Origin: Tepidamorphaceae bacterium
Lineage (GTDB): Bacteria > Pseudomonadota > Alphaproteobacteria > Rhizobiales > JAKSCL01
Assembly: GCA_028289445.1 (NCBI GenBank)
Contig: JANQPO010000004.1
Location: 124,001 to 188,000, forward strand
Length of the DNA stretch: 64,000 bases
Reading direction: 5' to 3'
A program made the translations under genes and the position numbers. Shown here piece by piece: positions 1 through 8,405 of this stretch (position 1 is the stretch's first letter; each line of letters opens with the position of its first letter). The notes beneath the pieces were generated by a model that made no database searches, was not told the origin of the DNA, and was given only the letters and a program-made list of their open reading frames with translations.

Positions 1-920
1 CCGGGTCGGATGTCGCAATGGAGGCGGTGTTCCTTGACGTGCTGAATAAGCGTGCCGCCGGCACCATGGACGATGCACTTCGGCACACCCGTCGTGCCGG
101 AGGAGAAGAGAATGTAAAGCGGATGATCGAAGGACAACCGAGTGTATCTCGGCTCGCCCGCAACATAACTCTCAAGAACGGCGCCAAATGCGGCGCCGTG
201 CGCAAGCCCGTCGGCCAGCTGAGCCGCATCGCCCAGATAGTCGACCAACCAGACCGCTTCCAGCGTCGGCAGCTCGGCGGCCACGGCCGCAAGCTTGTCG
301 CCAATCTCGATGCGCTTGCCGTTATACCAATACCCGTCGACGGCGATCAGCACTTTAGGTTCGATCTGACCGAACCGATCAAGCACGCCCTGCTTGCCGA
401 AATCCGGCGAGCAGGACGACCAAGTCGCGCCGATCGACGCGGCGGCAAGCATAGCGATGATCGTTTCCGGCATATTTGGCATCATCGCCGCGACGCGGTC
501 GCCGGGACCGACGCCAAGCGCCAGAAGCGCCTGCTGCGCCCGGGAGACGGACGCGCGCAATGCATCCCATGAGAGACGCCGCTCAACTTTGTCTTCACCG
601 CGAAACACCAGCGCATCGCCTTCGCCCCGCGACCTCAAGAGGTTCTCTGCGAAGTTCAACCGCGCATTTGGAAAGAAGCGGGCGCCCGGCATCTTCTCGC
701 CATCCGAGATCGATGGCGGCGCGCCCTTGTCACCAACAATCCCGGCAAAGTCCCATACCGCGTTCCAAAACGCTTCCGGTTCGGCAACGGATGCGGCATG
801 CAGGCCGGCGTAGTCGTGGCTTTCGGCCAGATCGGGTCGATTCCAGCCTTCTGTGAAATGCGTCAGCTCTGCGTTTTGCAGGCGATCCGGGCTTGGAGCC
901 CAAAGCGGCTTGGCGATCAT
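1..920 (-). CDS. aacS: Acetoacetyl-CoA synthetase, N-terminal part (runs off the window)
   Basis: Reading leftward from an ATG at 920, the frame stays open to the window edge (about 306 codons). The translation starts MIAKPLWAPSPDRLQ and contains ARFFPNARLNFAENLL, GATWSSCSPDFG, VDGYWYNGKR and the AMP-binding phosphate loop LFSSGTTGVPKCIVHG. This is the N-terminal adenylating domain of the ANL superfamily, and the wording matches acetoacetyl-CoA synthetase, which activates acetoacetate to acetoacetyl-CoA with ATP, often for ketone-body or polyhydroxybutyrate turnover. About half of the usual roughly 650 residues is present, including the P-loop; the catalytic C-terminal lid lies outside the window. 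It is transcribed divergently from the AsmA-like gene across a 158-bp gap. Confidence 0.9.
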   Translation of the reverse strand, partial: MIAKPLWAPSPDRLQNAELTHFTEGWNRPDLAESHDYAGLHAASVAEPEAFWNAVWDFAGIVGDKGAPPSISDGEKMPGARFFPNARLNFAENLLRSRGEGDALVFRGEDKVERRLSWDALRASVSRAQQALLALGVGPGDRVAAMMPNMPETIIAMLAAASIGATWSSCSPDFGKQGVLDRFGQIEPKVLIAVDGYWYNGKRIEIGDKLAAVAAELPTLEAVWLVDYLGDAAQLADGLAHGAAFGAVLESYVAGEPRYTRLSFDHPLYILFSSGTTGVPKCIVHGAGGTLIQHVKEHRLHCDIRP

Positions 921-1078
921 GACGAGGCGAACTCGGATTGGGTTTTGCCGACGATCTGTGGCATAGGAAAACCGGACTGTCGACGCAATCCGCCATGACG
1001 GCAAAATTGGCAGATCGCGAGGTTGCCTCATCGCAATGACACACTTACGGCATCCAATCGCCCGGCGGAGATGATGAC

Positions 1079-2974
1079 ATGAACCGCCGACTGCTCGTCA
1101 CGAGCATGATCGCATCGGCCGTTGCATTCGCCGCCTTGATCGCGACCTTGCTGGTTCTCGCGCCGCGAGAGATCCTTCCCGATATCTCCCGTCAGGTCGA
1201 GACCTTGGCCAAACGACCGATCATCGTCGACGGTCCGGCACGTCTGCATCTCTTTCCAGAACCCCGCGCCGTCCTAGAGGAAGTTCGCTTTCAAGGCCGA
1301 TTGTCCGAAACGCTCATCAGTGTCGACCGCGTCACCGCCAGGCTCAAGATCCTACCGCTTCTGGTGGGGCGGATCGAAGCAAATGCCTTTCAACTCGACT
1401 CGCCAAAGATCAAACTCACAGTCGATCAAGACGGCAGAACGGCGTGGGCCCTCTACCGACCCGAGGAATTCGACGAGATGTCCGTGGCCAATCCGAACAT
1501 TGGGCGGCTGACCGTCGTCAATGGCCATCTCGACTATCGTAACGACCAAACCGGCCAGGCTTTCGAAGTCGAAGCCATAAGCGCCGATATCGATTGGCCG
1601 CGCTTTCTCGCCCAGGTTACGATTGATGGAAGTGGCGTGTGGAACGATGAAACGGTTGCGATAGACGCCGAGTTCACACGGCCAGCCAACCTTATTTTCG
1701 GCGGTTCGAGCGTGTTCGAGAGCACGTTTTCCAACAGCATCGCCGCGGGACGCCTCGATGCACGGCTTAGGTCCGGCTCTAATCCGGGTCTGGACGGAGC
1801 GCTCGACCTAGCGATCTCCGATTTGCAGGGCCTCGCCGAATGGGCGGGATATGATGTTTCCGGCGCTTTGTTCCCCAACCAGGTCGATGTCGACAGCCGG
1901 ATCATTGTGCGCGGACCATCGGTGTCGCTGGAGAGCGCTACACTGATACTCGATGGCCAAACTGCGGATGGCGCACTATCGCTCGATTTCTCGAAACGGA
2001 TGCCGCCGATCAGCGGAACCCTAGCGTTTGAAGCGCTCAATCTTGAAACATTGCTGACGAACGCCCCCGCCGATGCCACGGCCACAAGGGACCCGAGCGA
2101 AACCCTAAACAATCAATCGAACTCTGAGAGACTTGCCGCATTGGATTCGACAAGTGGAGCCACAGACAACGACGACAACGGCAGCATTATCGCCACAACG
2201 ACAAATGTGTCGGATGCCACAGCCAGTGAACTGATTTCTCGCGAACAGTCGGTCGACCTGCGCATCTCGGCGCAAAGCATCGGCATCGCCGGCATGACGT
2301 TCTCGGACGTCGCGCTTGCACTCACGATTAAAGATGGGCGGATCGATCTCGGTCTTGGAAACGCTGGCATTGCCGGTGGAGTGTTTGCCGGAACTGCCAC
2401 GCTGGATGCGGCGACGACGAGAGCGGTTTCGTCAATCAGCCTGTCGGCCGATGGCGTCGCCTTGACCGACTTTACCAATGGCCCGTTCGGGATCGATTGG
2501 ATAGAGGGCGCGCTCGGCGCCGCAATCGATGTCACAGCGAGTGGCGCCGAATGGTCGATGATCCGTGACTCGGCGCTGGGTACGGTGGAAGTCGCTGTGC
2601 GCGACGGAGCATTTCAATTGTTGGATTCCGTTCGGCTCGTCAGCCCTGGCCTACCCGGCGTTGTCGGAACGATCGCCGAGGCCTCGTTGCGCCGCCGAGC
2701 ACGAGGGATTGCCTTCGATCAGGCCGTGTTCGACGTCGCCCTCGGCGGCGGCAATGCAGACTTCACGAGCATTAAGGTGTTGGGGCCAATCGTCAATCTG
2801 GACGGATCCGGTCGCGTTGGACTCGCCGACGGATCACTCGCGTTGTCGTTGGTTGCATCGCCTCAGACGCCGGACGTCGACGACTCGGTTAAGATCGATG
2901 TCGCCGGGGCGCTCACGAATCCCGTCGTCACAGCGGATCTAGCCGCCCTCGCCGCACTGTTCGGCGGTCGCTAA
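1079..2974 (+). CDS. AsmA-family envelope protein
   Basis: 631 residues. A single N-terminal membrane anchor (about residues 8-28) is followed by the AsmA-type opening (DISRQVETLAKRPIIVDG, then LHLFPEPRAVLEEVRF), and the C-terminal part has the family's repeated beta-rich pattern. A low-complexity Asn/Asp/Ser/Thr linker lies at about residues 335-385 between the two halves. AsmA proteins are inner-membrane-anchored periplasmic proteins linked to outer-membrane assembly and, for the larger relatives, to phospholipid transport; the exact role here is unknown. The start at 1079 follows a GGAG ribosome site. It stands alone, divergent from aacS and 158 bp before the first polyamine transporter. 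Confidence 0.8.
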   Translation: MNRRLLVTSMIASAVAFAALIATLLVLAPREILPDISRQVETLAKRPIIVDGPARLHLFPEPRAVLEEVRFQGRLSETLISVDRVTARLKILPLLVGRIEANAFQLDSPKIKLTVDQDGRTAWALYRPEEFDEMSVANPNIGRLTVVNGHLDYRNDQTGQAFEVEAISADIDWPRFLAQVTIDGSGVWNDETVAIDAEFTRPANLIFGGSSVFESTFSNSIAAGRLDARLRSGSNPGLDGALDLAISDLQGLAEWAGYDVSGALFPNQVDVDSRIIVRGPSVSLESATLILDGQTADGALSLDFSKRMPPISGTLAFEALNLETLLTNAPADATATRDPSETLNNQSNSERLAALDSTSGATDNDDNGSIIATTTNVSDATASELISREQSVDLRISAQSIGIAGMTFSDVALALTIKDGRIDLGLGNAGIAGGVFAGTATLDAATTRAVSSISLSADGVALTDFTNGPFGIDWIEGALGAAIDVTASGAEWSMIRDSALGTVEVAVRDGAFQLLDSVRLVSPGLPGVVGTIAEASLRRRARGIAFDQAVFDVALGGGNADFTSIKVLGPIVNLDGSGRVGLADGSLALSLVASPQTPDVDDSVKIDVAGALTNPVVTADLAALAALFGGR

Positions 2975-3084
2975 CGATTCCAACAGACCCGATGAAAATT
3001 GCGCCAGAGTGCTCATAAACCATAGCATCAATGTGACGTTTTCGCCTTTGCAGCAATTGGCGACTGTGTTTAACATGGCCCCAA

Positions 3085-3103
3085 ATTCGGCAAATGACCG
3101 AAT
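3085..3103. promoter_or_regulatory. Inverted repeat upstream of the first polyamine ABC operon
   Basis: ATTCGG and CCGAAT form perfect 6-bp arms separated by 7 bp, 30 bp before the ATPase start codon. The placement in the leader of a transport operon fits an operator, but no regulator is adjacent and the arms are short, so chance is possible. Confidence 0.25.
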
Positions 3104-3132
3104 GACAAAGAACCAGAGGGCTTTGGCAGGGC

Positions 3133-4245
3133 ATGGTGGACACGGCAAACGCCGGTAAACCGTTCGTACGTTTCGAAAGCGTGCAAAAGAGTTATGACGG
3201 CGAAATTCTTGTCGTCAAAAACCTCAACCTCGACATCGCTGAAGGCGAATTCTTGACGATGCTCGGGCCGTCCGGTTCGGGCAAGACCACCTGCTTGATG
3301 ATGCTTGCCGGATTCGAGACGGCGACGCATGGCCAGATTTACCTTGGCGATCAACCGATTAACAACGTGCCCCCGCACAAGCGCGGCATCGGAATGGTGT
3401 TCCAGAACTACGCACTGTTTCCGCACATGACGGTTTCGGAGAACCTCGCCTTCCCACTTGAAGTGCGCAAAATGTCGAAGGCCGAGATCGAAAGCCGCGT
3501 TCAGCGCGCCCTCGACATGGTTGAGTTGGGCGCGTTTGGAAGCCGGATGCCAGCTCAATTGTCTGGCGGCCAGCAACAGCGCGTCGCCGTGGCGCGGGCG
3601 TTGGTGTTCGACCCCAAGCTGGTGCTGATGGACGAGCCGCTCGGCGCGCTCGACAAGCAACTGCGCGAGCAGATGCAGTACGAGATCAAGCACATTCATG
3701 AGAACCTCGGCGTCACCGTCGTCTATGTTACGCACGACCAGTCCGAGGCGCTGACGATGTCGGACCGCATCGCGGTCTTCAACGATGGTGTCATTCAGCA
3801 GTTGTCGACGCCCGACGACCTTTACGAGCGCCCGGAAAACTCGTTCGTCGCCCAGTTCATCGGCGAGAACAACAAACTACAGGGAACCATCAAAGGGCGT
3901 GAGAACGGCAACTGCGTTGTCGAACTCGTCAACGGCAAGAGTGTTGAAGCACTCGCGGTGAATGTTGGCGAAAGCAGCGACCGGACAACCCTGTCGATCC
4001 GGCCGGAGCGGGTGGAGATCAACCCACCGGCCGGCAAGGTGCCCAACATTATCGGCGGTAAGATCGAGGAACTGATCTATCTCGGCGACCATATCCGCAC
4101 GCGTATGAGCGTTCCAGGCAATGACGAGTTCATCGTCAAGGTGCCGAACACGGCGGGGCATACCCTGCTGAACGAAGGTGAAACAGCCGAAGTCGGTTGG
4201 GCGACGGAGGACTGCCGGGCGCTCGACCCAATAGACGTTGCGTAA
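3133..4245 (+). CDS. Polyamine-type ABC transporter ATP-binding protein (PotA-like)
   Basis: 370 residues, the usual PotA size. Visible motifs are Walker A GPSGSGKT (about residue 45), Q-loop VFQNYALFPHMT, signature LSGGQQQRVA, Walker B LVLMDEPLGALD, H-loop VYVTHDQ, and a C-terminal TOBE/OB regulatory domain with LSIRPERVEI. It energises import through the two permeases encoded at 5493-7642, using the binding protein at 4323-5423. The family covers spermidine, putrescine, 2-aminoethylphosphonate and Fe(III) importers; the neighbouring genes favour polyamines. First gene of a rightward operon; 77 bp separate it from the binding-protein gene, with a terminator-like hairpin in the gap. Confidence 0.9.
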   Translation: MVDTANAGKPFVRFESVQKSYDGEILVVKNLNLDIAEGEFLTMLGPSGSGKTTCLMMLAGFETATHGQIYLGDQPINNVPPHKRGIGMVFQNYALFPHMTVSENLAFPLEVRKMSKAEIESRVQRALDMVELGAFGSRMPAQLSGGQQQRVAVARALVFDPKLVLMDEPLGALDKQLREQMQYEIKHIHENLGVTVVYVTHDQSEALTMSDRIAVFNDGVIQQLSTPDDLYERPENSFVAQFIGENNKLQGTIKGRENGNCVVELVNGKSVEALAVNVGESSDRTTLSIRPERVEINPPAGKVPNIIGGKIEELIYLGDHIRTRMSVPGNDEFIVKVPNTAGHTLLNEGETAEVGWATEDCRALDPIDVA

Positions 4246-4252
4246 TCCGGCT

Positions 4253-4280
4253 TGCGTCGGAACGTGCCGGACGCATTTTT
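4253..4280 (+). terminator. Hairpin with T-run between ATPase and binding-protein genes
   Basis: TGCGTC (4253-4258) pairs with GACGCA (4270-4275) around an 11-base loop and is followed by five Ts. A second palindrome, CCCGAATTCGGG, lies at 4286-4297. Together they could act as a partial terminator or RNA-processing site that sets binding-protein expression apart from the upstream ATPase gene. The short stem makes full termination doubtful. Confidence 0.4.
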
Positions 4281-4322
4281 GATTCCCCGAATTCGGGAAT
4301 GTTTGAGAGGAGAGAACCAAAA

Positions 4323-5423
4323 ATGAAACTGAGACTGACGACGGTCATGGCCGCCGCGATCGGCGGCTCCATGGCGATCACGGCCGCGAGCGCGACCGAT
4401 TTGACCATCGTATCCTGGGGCGGCGCTTACTCGGCGTCGCAGCAAAAGGCCTACCACGACCCCTTCATGGCCAAGAACCCAGGCGTGCAGATTCTCAACG
4501 ACGAATCCTCGGCTGAGGCCGTCGCCAAGCTCCGCGCCATGAACGAAGCCGGCAACGTGACCTGGGACATCGTTGACGTCGTCGCATCGGACGCGATCCG
4601 GTTGTGCGACGAAGGCCTTGCGATGGAGATCAATCCGGATGAATGGCTCGCCCCGGCGCCCGACGGCACATCGGCCGCGGATGATTTTGGTGACCTACTG
4701 GTCTCCGAGTGCTTCATTCCGCAGATCGTTTATTCGACGACCTTTGGCTATCGCACCGACATGGTCGGCGATAATCCGCCGACGGATATCTGCGCCGTGT
4801 TCGACACAGCCACCTATCCCGGCAAGCGCAGCTTGGAGAAGCGGCCGATCAACAACATGGAATGGGCGCTGATCTGCGATGGTGTCGCGGCCAAGGATGT
4901 CTATGACGTGCTGTCGACCGATGAAGGCGTCGATCGTGCCTTTGCCAAGCTCGACACGATTAAGGACGACGTGATCTGGTGGTCGGCGGGCGCCGAAACG
5001 CCGCAGCGGCTTGCCGACGGCGAGGTCGTCATGGGCTCGACCTATAACGGCCGCCTGTTCTCGGTCATCGAGGAAGAAAAACAGCCGGTCGCCATGCTGT
5101 GGGACTGGCAGGTCTTCGACCTCGACGGCTGGATCATTCCGACCGGCTTGCCGGAAGAGAAGATGCAAGTGATCAAGGACTACATCTTCTTCGCAACCGA
5201 CACGCAGCGGCTCGCCGATCAGGCCAAGTACATCTCCTACGGCCCGGCCCGGCAGTCGTCCGCGCCGCTCGTTGGCCAGCATGCTGAACTCGGCATCGAC
5301 ATGGGTCCGCACATGCCGACCGATCCGAACAACGCCAAGAACACGCTGCTCTACAATTACGAGTGGTGGGCGGACAATCGCGACGATCTGGACGCCAAGT
5401 TCCAGGCTTGGCTGGCGAAGTAA
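4323..5423 (+). CDS. Extracellular polyamine-type substrate-binding protein (PotD-like)
   Basis: 366 residues. A signal peptide (MKLRLTTVMAAAIGGSMA..., cleavage near residue 22, after AASA) precedes the PotD-type core beginning LTIVSWGGAYSASQQKAY. Aromatic stretches such as DVIWWSAGAE and LWDWQVFDLDGW match the binding cleft of periplasmic polyamine or compatible-solute receptors. The start at 4323 is chosen because it follows GAGAGGAGAG and gives an intact signal peptide; an in-frame upstream start would place 42 extra residues before it. It delivers ligand to the permease pair downstream. The ligand (putrescine, spermidine or another cationic amine) cannot be read from sequence alone. Confidence 0.88.
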   Translation: MKLRLTTVMAAAIGGSMAITAASATDLTIVSWGGAYSASQQKAYHDPFMAKNPGVQILNDESSAEAVAKLRAMNEAGNVTWDIVDVVASDAIRLCDEGLAMEINPDEWLAPAPDGTSAADDFGDLLVSECFIPQIVYSTTFGYRTDMVGDNPPTDICAVFDTATYPGKRSLEKRPINNMEWALICDGVAAKDVYDVLSTDEGVDRAFAKLDTIKDDVIWWSAGAETPQRLADGEVVMGSTYNGRLFSVIEEEKQPVAMLWDWQVFDLDGWIIPTGLPEEKMQVIKDYIFFATDTQRLADQAKYISYGPARQSSAPLVGQHAELGIDMGPHMPTDPNNAKNTLLYNYEWWADNRDDLDAKFQAWLAK

Positions 5424-5440
5424 CAGCCTGACGCATCGAT

Positions 5441-5471
5441 CCGTGGGGCGGCTGTGATCGCCGTCCCACGG
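5441..5471 (+). other. Intercistronic stem-loop after the binding-protein gene
   Basis: CCGTGGGGCGGC (5441-5452) pairs with GCCGTCCCACGG (5460-5471), twelve pairs with one G-T wobble, around a 7-base loop. It starts 17 bases after the binding-protein stop codon and ends 21 bases before the permease start. Hairpins at this place commonly block 3' exonucleases, which raises binding-protein mRNA over permease mRNA. There is no T-run, so I call it a stability or processing element. A competing GTG start at 5454 would lie inside the loop, which argues against that start. Confidence 0.6.
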
Positions 5472-5492
5472 AGCGCAACCAAGGACAACGGA

Positions 5493-6782
5493 ATGGCCGA
5501 CATCGCCGCCCAACCGTTTCAGGCCGCAGAACAAGACGGCCCGGTACTGGCGGCTGACGGTCGACCGCTCAAGGCATCGCTAGCACGTGCCTTGCGCAGA
5601 CAACGCCTGCGGGCGTTCATGCTGGTCGCGCCATTGCTTTTCTTCATTCTCATCACGTTCGCGGCACCGATCGCCGATATGCTGTTTCGATCGGTGGAAA
5701 ACCAGATCGTGCCGGATACGTTGCCGCGCACGGTGCTGGCGCTACAAACCTGGAATCCAGATTCCGGCGAACTGCCCTCTGAGGCCGTCTTCGAGGCGAT
5801 GGTCGCGGACTTGAAGGACGCGCGCGAGGCCAAGACCCACACCCGTGTGGGGCAAAGGCTGAACTATGAAAGCCCGGGCATTTCCAGCCTCTTCCGCAAA
5901 TCAGGCCGTGGGGTGCGCCGGATCGAAGAAGGCCCCTACAAGGAAGCGTTGATCGACGTCGACGATGGCTGGGCTGAGATCGACACCTGGCGCACCATCG
6001 CACAGTTCTCCGGGAACTATACGGACGGGTATTTCCTGGCCGCGCTGGACATGGAGCGGACACCGGAAGGCGAGGTCACGATCCTCCCGGACGAGGACCG
6101 CATCTATCTCTTCCTGTTCGGCCGAACCTTCGTGCTGAGCATCATGATTACGCTGTCGACGCTGCTGCTCGGCTACCCGGTGGCCTACCTCTTGGCCACG
6201 CTGCCGTTGCGCACGTCCAACCTCTTGATGATCCTGGTGCTTCTGCCGTTTTGGACATCGCTTCTGGTCCGCACCAGTTCGTGGATCGTCCTCCTTCAGC
6301 AGCAAGGCGTGATCAACGACTTCCTGGTCACGCTCGGATTGATCGCCGACGACAATCGTCTGCAGCTGATCTTCAATCAGACCGGCACGGTCGTTGCGAT
6401 GACCCACATTCTGTTGCCGTTCATGATCCTGCCGCTGTTTTCCGTCATGAAGACGATCCCGCCGAGCTATATGCGAGCGGCGAAGTCCATGGGCGCCAAC
6501 GACTGGACAGCGTTCTGGCGGGTCTACTTCCCGAACACCCTGCCCGGCATCGGCGCCGGCGCCATCCTCGTGTTCATTCTATCGATCGGCTACTACATCA
6601 CGCCGGAACTGGTCGGCGGCACATCCGGCACGTTCATCTCGAACCGGATCGCCTATCACATCTCGTCATCGCTCAATTGGGGTCTGGCAGCCGCGCTCGG
6701 CGTCATCCTGCTTGGCTCGGTACTTCTGCTTTACTGGATCTACGACCGCATCGTCGGCATCGACAACGTGAAACTGGGATAG
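5493..6782 (+). CDS. ABC transporter permease, PotB type with long insertion
   Basis: 429 residues, about 150 more than E. coli PotB. The first membrane helix (about residues 42-66, LVAPLLFFILITFAAPIADML) is followed by a hydrophilic stretch of about 140 residues (68-208) before the remaining helices. The cytoplasmic coupling loop (EAA-like: SYMRAAKSMGANDWTAFWRVYFP) is intact. The start at 5493 follows AAGGA at good spacing. The long inserted segment probably lies in the periplasm and occurs in a subset of alphaproteobacterial PotB-like permeases; its role is unknown. Six bases separate it from the partner permease gene. Confidence 0.87.
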   Translation: MADIAAQPFQAAEQDGPVLAADGRPLKASLARALRRQRLRAFMLVAPLLFFILITFAAPIADMLFRSVENQIVPDTLPRTVLALQTWNPDSGELPSEAVFEAMVADLKDAREAKTHTRVGQRLNYESPGISSLFRKSGRGVRRIEEGPYKEALIDVDDGWAEIDTWRTIAQFSGNYTDGYFLAALDMERTPEGEVTILPDEDRIYLFLFGRTFVLSIMITLSTLLLGYPVAYLLATLPLRTSNLLMILVLLPFWTSLLVRTSSWIVLLQQQGVINDFLVTLGLIADDNRLQLIFNQTGTVVAMTHILLPFMILPLFSVMKTIPPSYMRAAKSMGANDWTAFWRVYFPNTLPGIGAGAILVFILSIGYYITPELVGGTSGTFISNRIAYHISSSLNWGLAAALGVILLGSVLLLYWIYDRIVGIDNVKLG

Positions 6783-6787
6783 CGAGA

Positions 6788-7642
6788 ATGGCCGCCCTTC
6801 CGCCCTATGCCACCCCGCTCCAGCGCACCTGGTACTGGACGTTTCGCGGCATCTGCGTGGCCATCTTCTTCTTCCTGATCTTCCCGATCCTGGTGATCAT
6901 CCCACTGTCGTTCAACGCGGTTCCCTTCTTCACCTTCACGAAGGAAATGCTGAGCTTCGACCCGGCCGGCTATTCGCTGCAGTGGTACGATGACTTCTTC
7001 ACAAATGCGGACTGGAACCACGCGGTATGGAACTCCATCCGCATCTCGATCGCCGCGACGATCCTCTCTACCGGACTCGGCACGGTTGCGGCGATTGGCC
7101 TCTCCCAATCGCACATGCCGTTCAAGGGCGCGATCACGGCCATGTTGATATCGCCGATGATCGTACCGCTGATCATCTCGGCCGCCGGCATGTATTTCTT
7201 CTATTCGCGGATCGGCTTGCAAGGCACCTATATCGGCGTCGTTCTGGCTCACGCGGCACTTGGCACGCCGTTCGTCATCATCACCGTGACCGCGACGCTG
7301 GTTGGCTTTGACAAATCCTTGGTGCGCGCAGCCGCCAATCTTGGCGCCGGTCCGATCCGCACGTTCTGGAAGGTGCAAATGCCGTTGATCCTGCCGGGTG
7401 TCATTTCCGGCGCGCTTTTCGCCTTTATTACGTCGTTCGACGAAGTTGTCGTCGTCCTTTTCGTAGGGTCATCCGGGCAGAAAACTATCCCCTGGCAAAT
7501 GTTCACAGGCCTGCGCGAGCAAATTTCACCGACCATCCTGGCGGTCGCAACGATCCTCGTTCTGATTTCAATCGGGTTGCTGACTGTGCTCGAACTCTTG
7601 CGCCGCCGCTCGGAGAGCTTGAGGGGGATCAGGGCGCAATAG
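6788..7642 (+). CDS. ABC transporter permease, PotC type
   Basis: 284 residues with about six membrane helices and the coupling loop LVRAAANLGAGPIRTFWKVQMP. The start at 6788 (MAALPPYATPLQRTWYW) lies just after the previous stop, so translation is probably coupled; a far longer in-frame extension upstream only overlaps the PotB-like gene and is not real. Forms the transmembrane pore with the preceding permease. Only 11 bases separate it from the DUF1194 gene, so the operon probably continues. Confidence 0.9.
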   Translation: MAALPPYATPLQRTWYWTFRGICVAIFFFLIFPILVIIPLSFNAVPFFTFTKEMLSFDPAGYSLQWYDDFFTNADWNHAVWNSIRISIAATILSTGLGTVAAIGLSQSHMPFKGAITAMLISPMIVPLIISAAGMYFFYSRIGLQGTYIGVVLAHAALGTPFVIITVTATLVGFDKSLVRAAANLGAGPIRTFWKVQMPLILPGVISGALFAFITSFDEVVVVLFVGSSGQKTIPWQMFTGLREQISPTILAVATILVLISIGLLTVLELLRRRSESLRGIRAQ

Positions 7643-7653
7643 CGGGATCCTTC

Positions 7654-8391
7654 ATGCGCCACAGGCGCTTACCTTTTCTGATCGCGATTCTTCTTGCTCT
7701 TTGGCTGCCCGCTGACGGCACGGCTGATGTTCAGTCGGCACAATTGCGCGCTGTCGATCTGAATCTCGTGATCGCCGTCGATTGCTCTTACAGCGTCGAC
7801 ACTGTCGAGTTCGACTTGCAGCGCCACGGGATTGCCGATGCATTCCGCGACCCGGAGGTCCAAAGCGCCATCGCCGACGGACAGCATGGTGCGATTGCGG
7901 TGACCGTCCTGCAATGGTCGTCGCGGCGCAGCCAGATCGTAGCCATTCCCTGGACGGTCGTCAGCGATGCGGTCTCCGCAAACGCGCTGGCCAGCGCAGC
8001 GGTCTCAATGCCCCGCGAAACAGTCGAGGGCGCAACCTCGATCGCTGCGGCAATCGATGCCGCGTCACAATTGCTCGCCGAGAGTCCCCATCCTGCGAGT
8101 CGCCATGTCATCGACGTTCAAGCGGACGGGACGAACAATAACGGTCCCGTTGTCGACGACGCCCGCGACCGGGCGTTGGCGCAGGGCATAACGATCAACG
8201 GGCTGACCATCATCAATGAAATCTCGTGGCTGCACTTTTACTTTCGCAACCACGTCATCGGCGGACCCGGTGCCTTCGTCGAAATCGCCAATGATTACAA
8301 AGCCTACGGGCGAGCGATAAAGCGCAAATTGCTGCGGGAGATCGCCCCACCCTTCGTCGCTGACCGACAGCCCGACAACCAAAGAGGCTAG
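7654..8391 (+). CDS. Secreted DUF1194 (von Willebrand A-like) protein
   Basis: 245 residues: signal peptide at about 1-24 (FLIAILLALWLPADGTAD), then a vWA-like fold opening with VDLNLVIAVDCSYSVD. DCSYS has the DxSxS form of a metal-ion-dependent adhesion site, and VDVQADGTNNNGP fits the later family motif. The family has no assigned function. It follows the PotC-like permease by 11 bases and is probably cotranscribed with it. Its TAG stop (8389-8391) lies in an 18-bp palindrome that also supplies the stop of the convergent permease gene. Confidence 0.85.
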   Translation: MRHRRLPFLIAILLALWLPADGTADVQSAQLRAVDLNLVIAVDCSYSVDTVEFDLQRHGIADAFRDPEVQSAIADGQHGAIAVTVLQWSSRRSQIVAIPWTVVSDAVSANALASAAVSMPRETVEGATSIAAAIDAASQLLAESPHPASRHVIDVQADGTNNNGPVVDDARDRALAQGITINGLTIINEISWLHFYFRNHVIGGPGAFVEIANDYKAYGRAIKRKLLREIAPPFVADRQPDNQRG

Positions 8392-8405
8392 GGTCGGGAC
8401 CCTAG
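8388..8405. repeat. Perfect palindrome CTAGGGTCGGGACCCTAG spanning two stop codons
   Basis: CTAGGGTC-GG-GACCCTAG holds the TAG stop of the rightward DUF1194 gene (8389-8391) and the TAG stop of the leftward PotI gene (complement of 8402-8404). The inner 16 bp are repeated exactly at 26206-26221. No T-run follows on either side, so a simple intrinsic terminator is unlikely. The TA-GGGTC ends match the right end of the 34799-35068 element. Confidence 0.75.

Noticed and set aside
730-1044. Leftward 104-codon frame before the AsmA-like gene
   Set aside because: Overlaps the start of aacS in another frame. Its start TGTCATTGCGATGAGG resembles scattered short repeats, but one copy is not enough to call a repeat.
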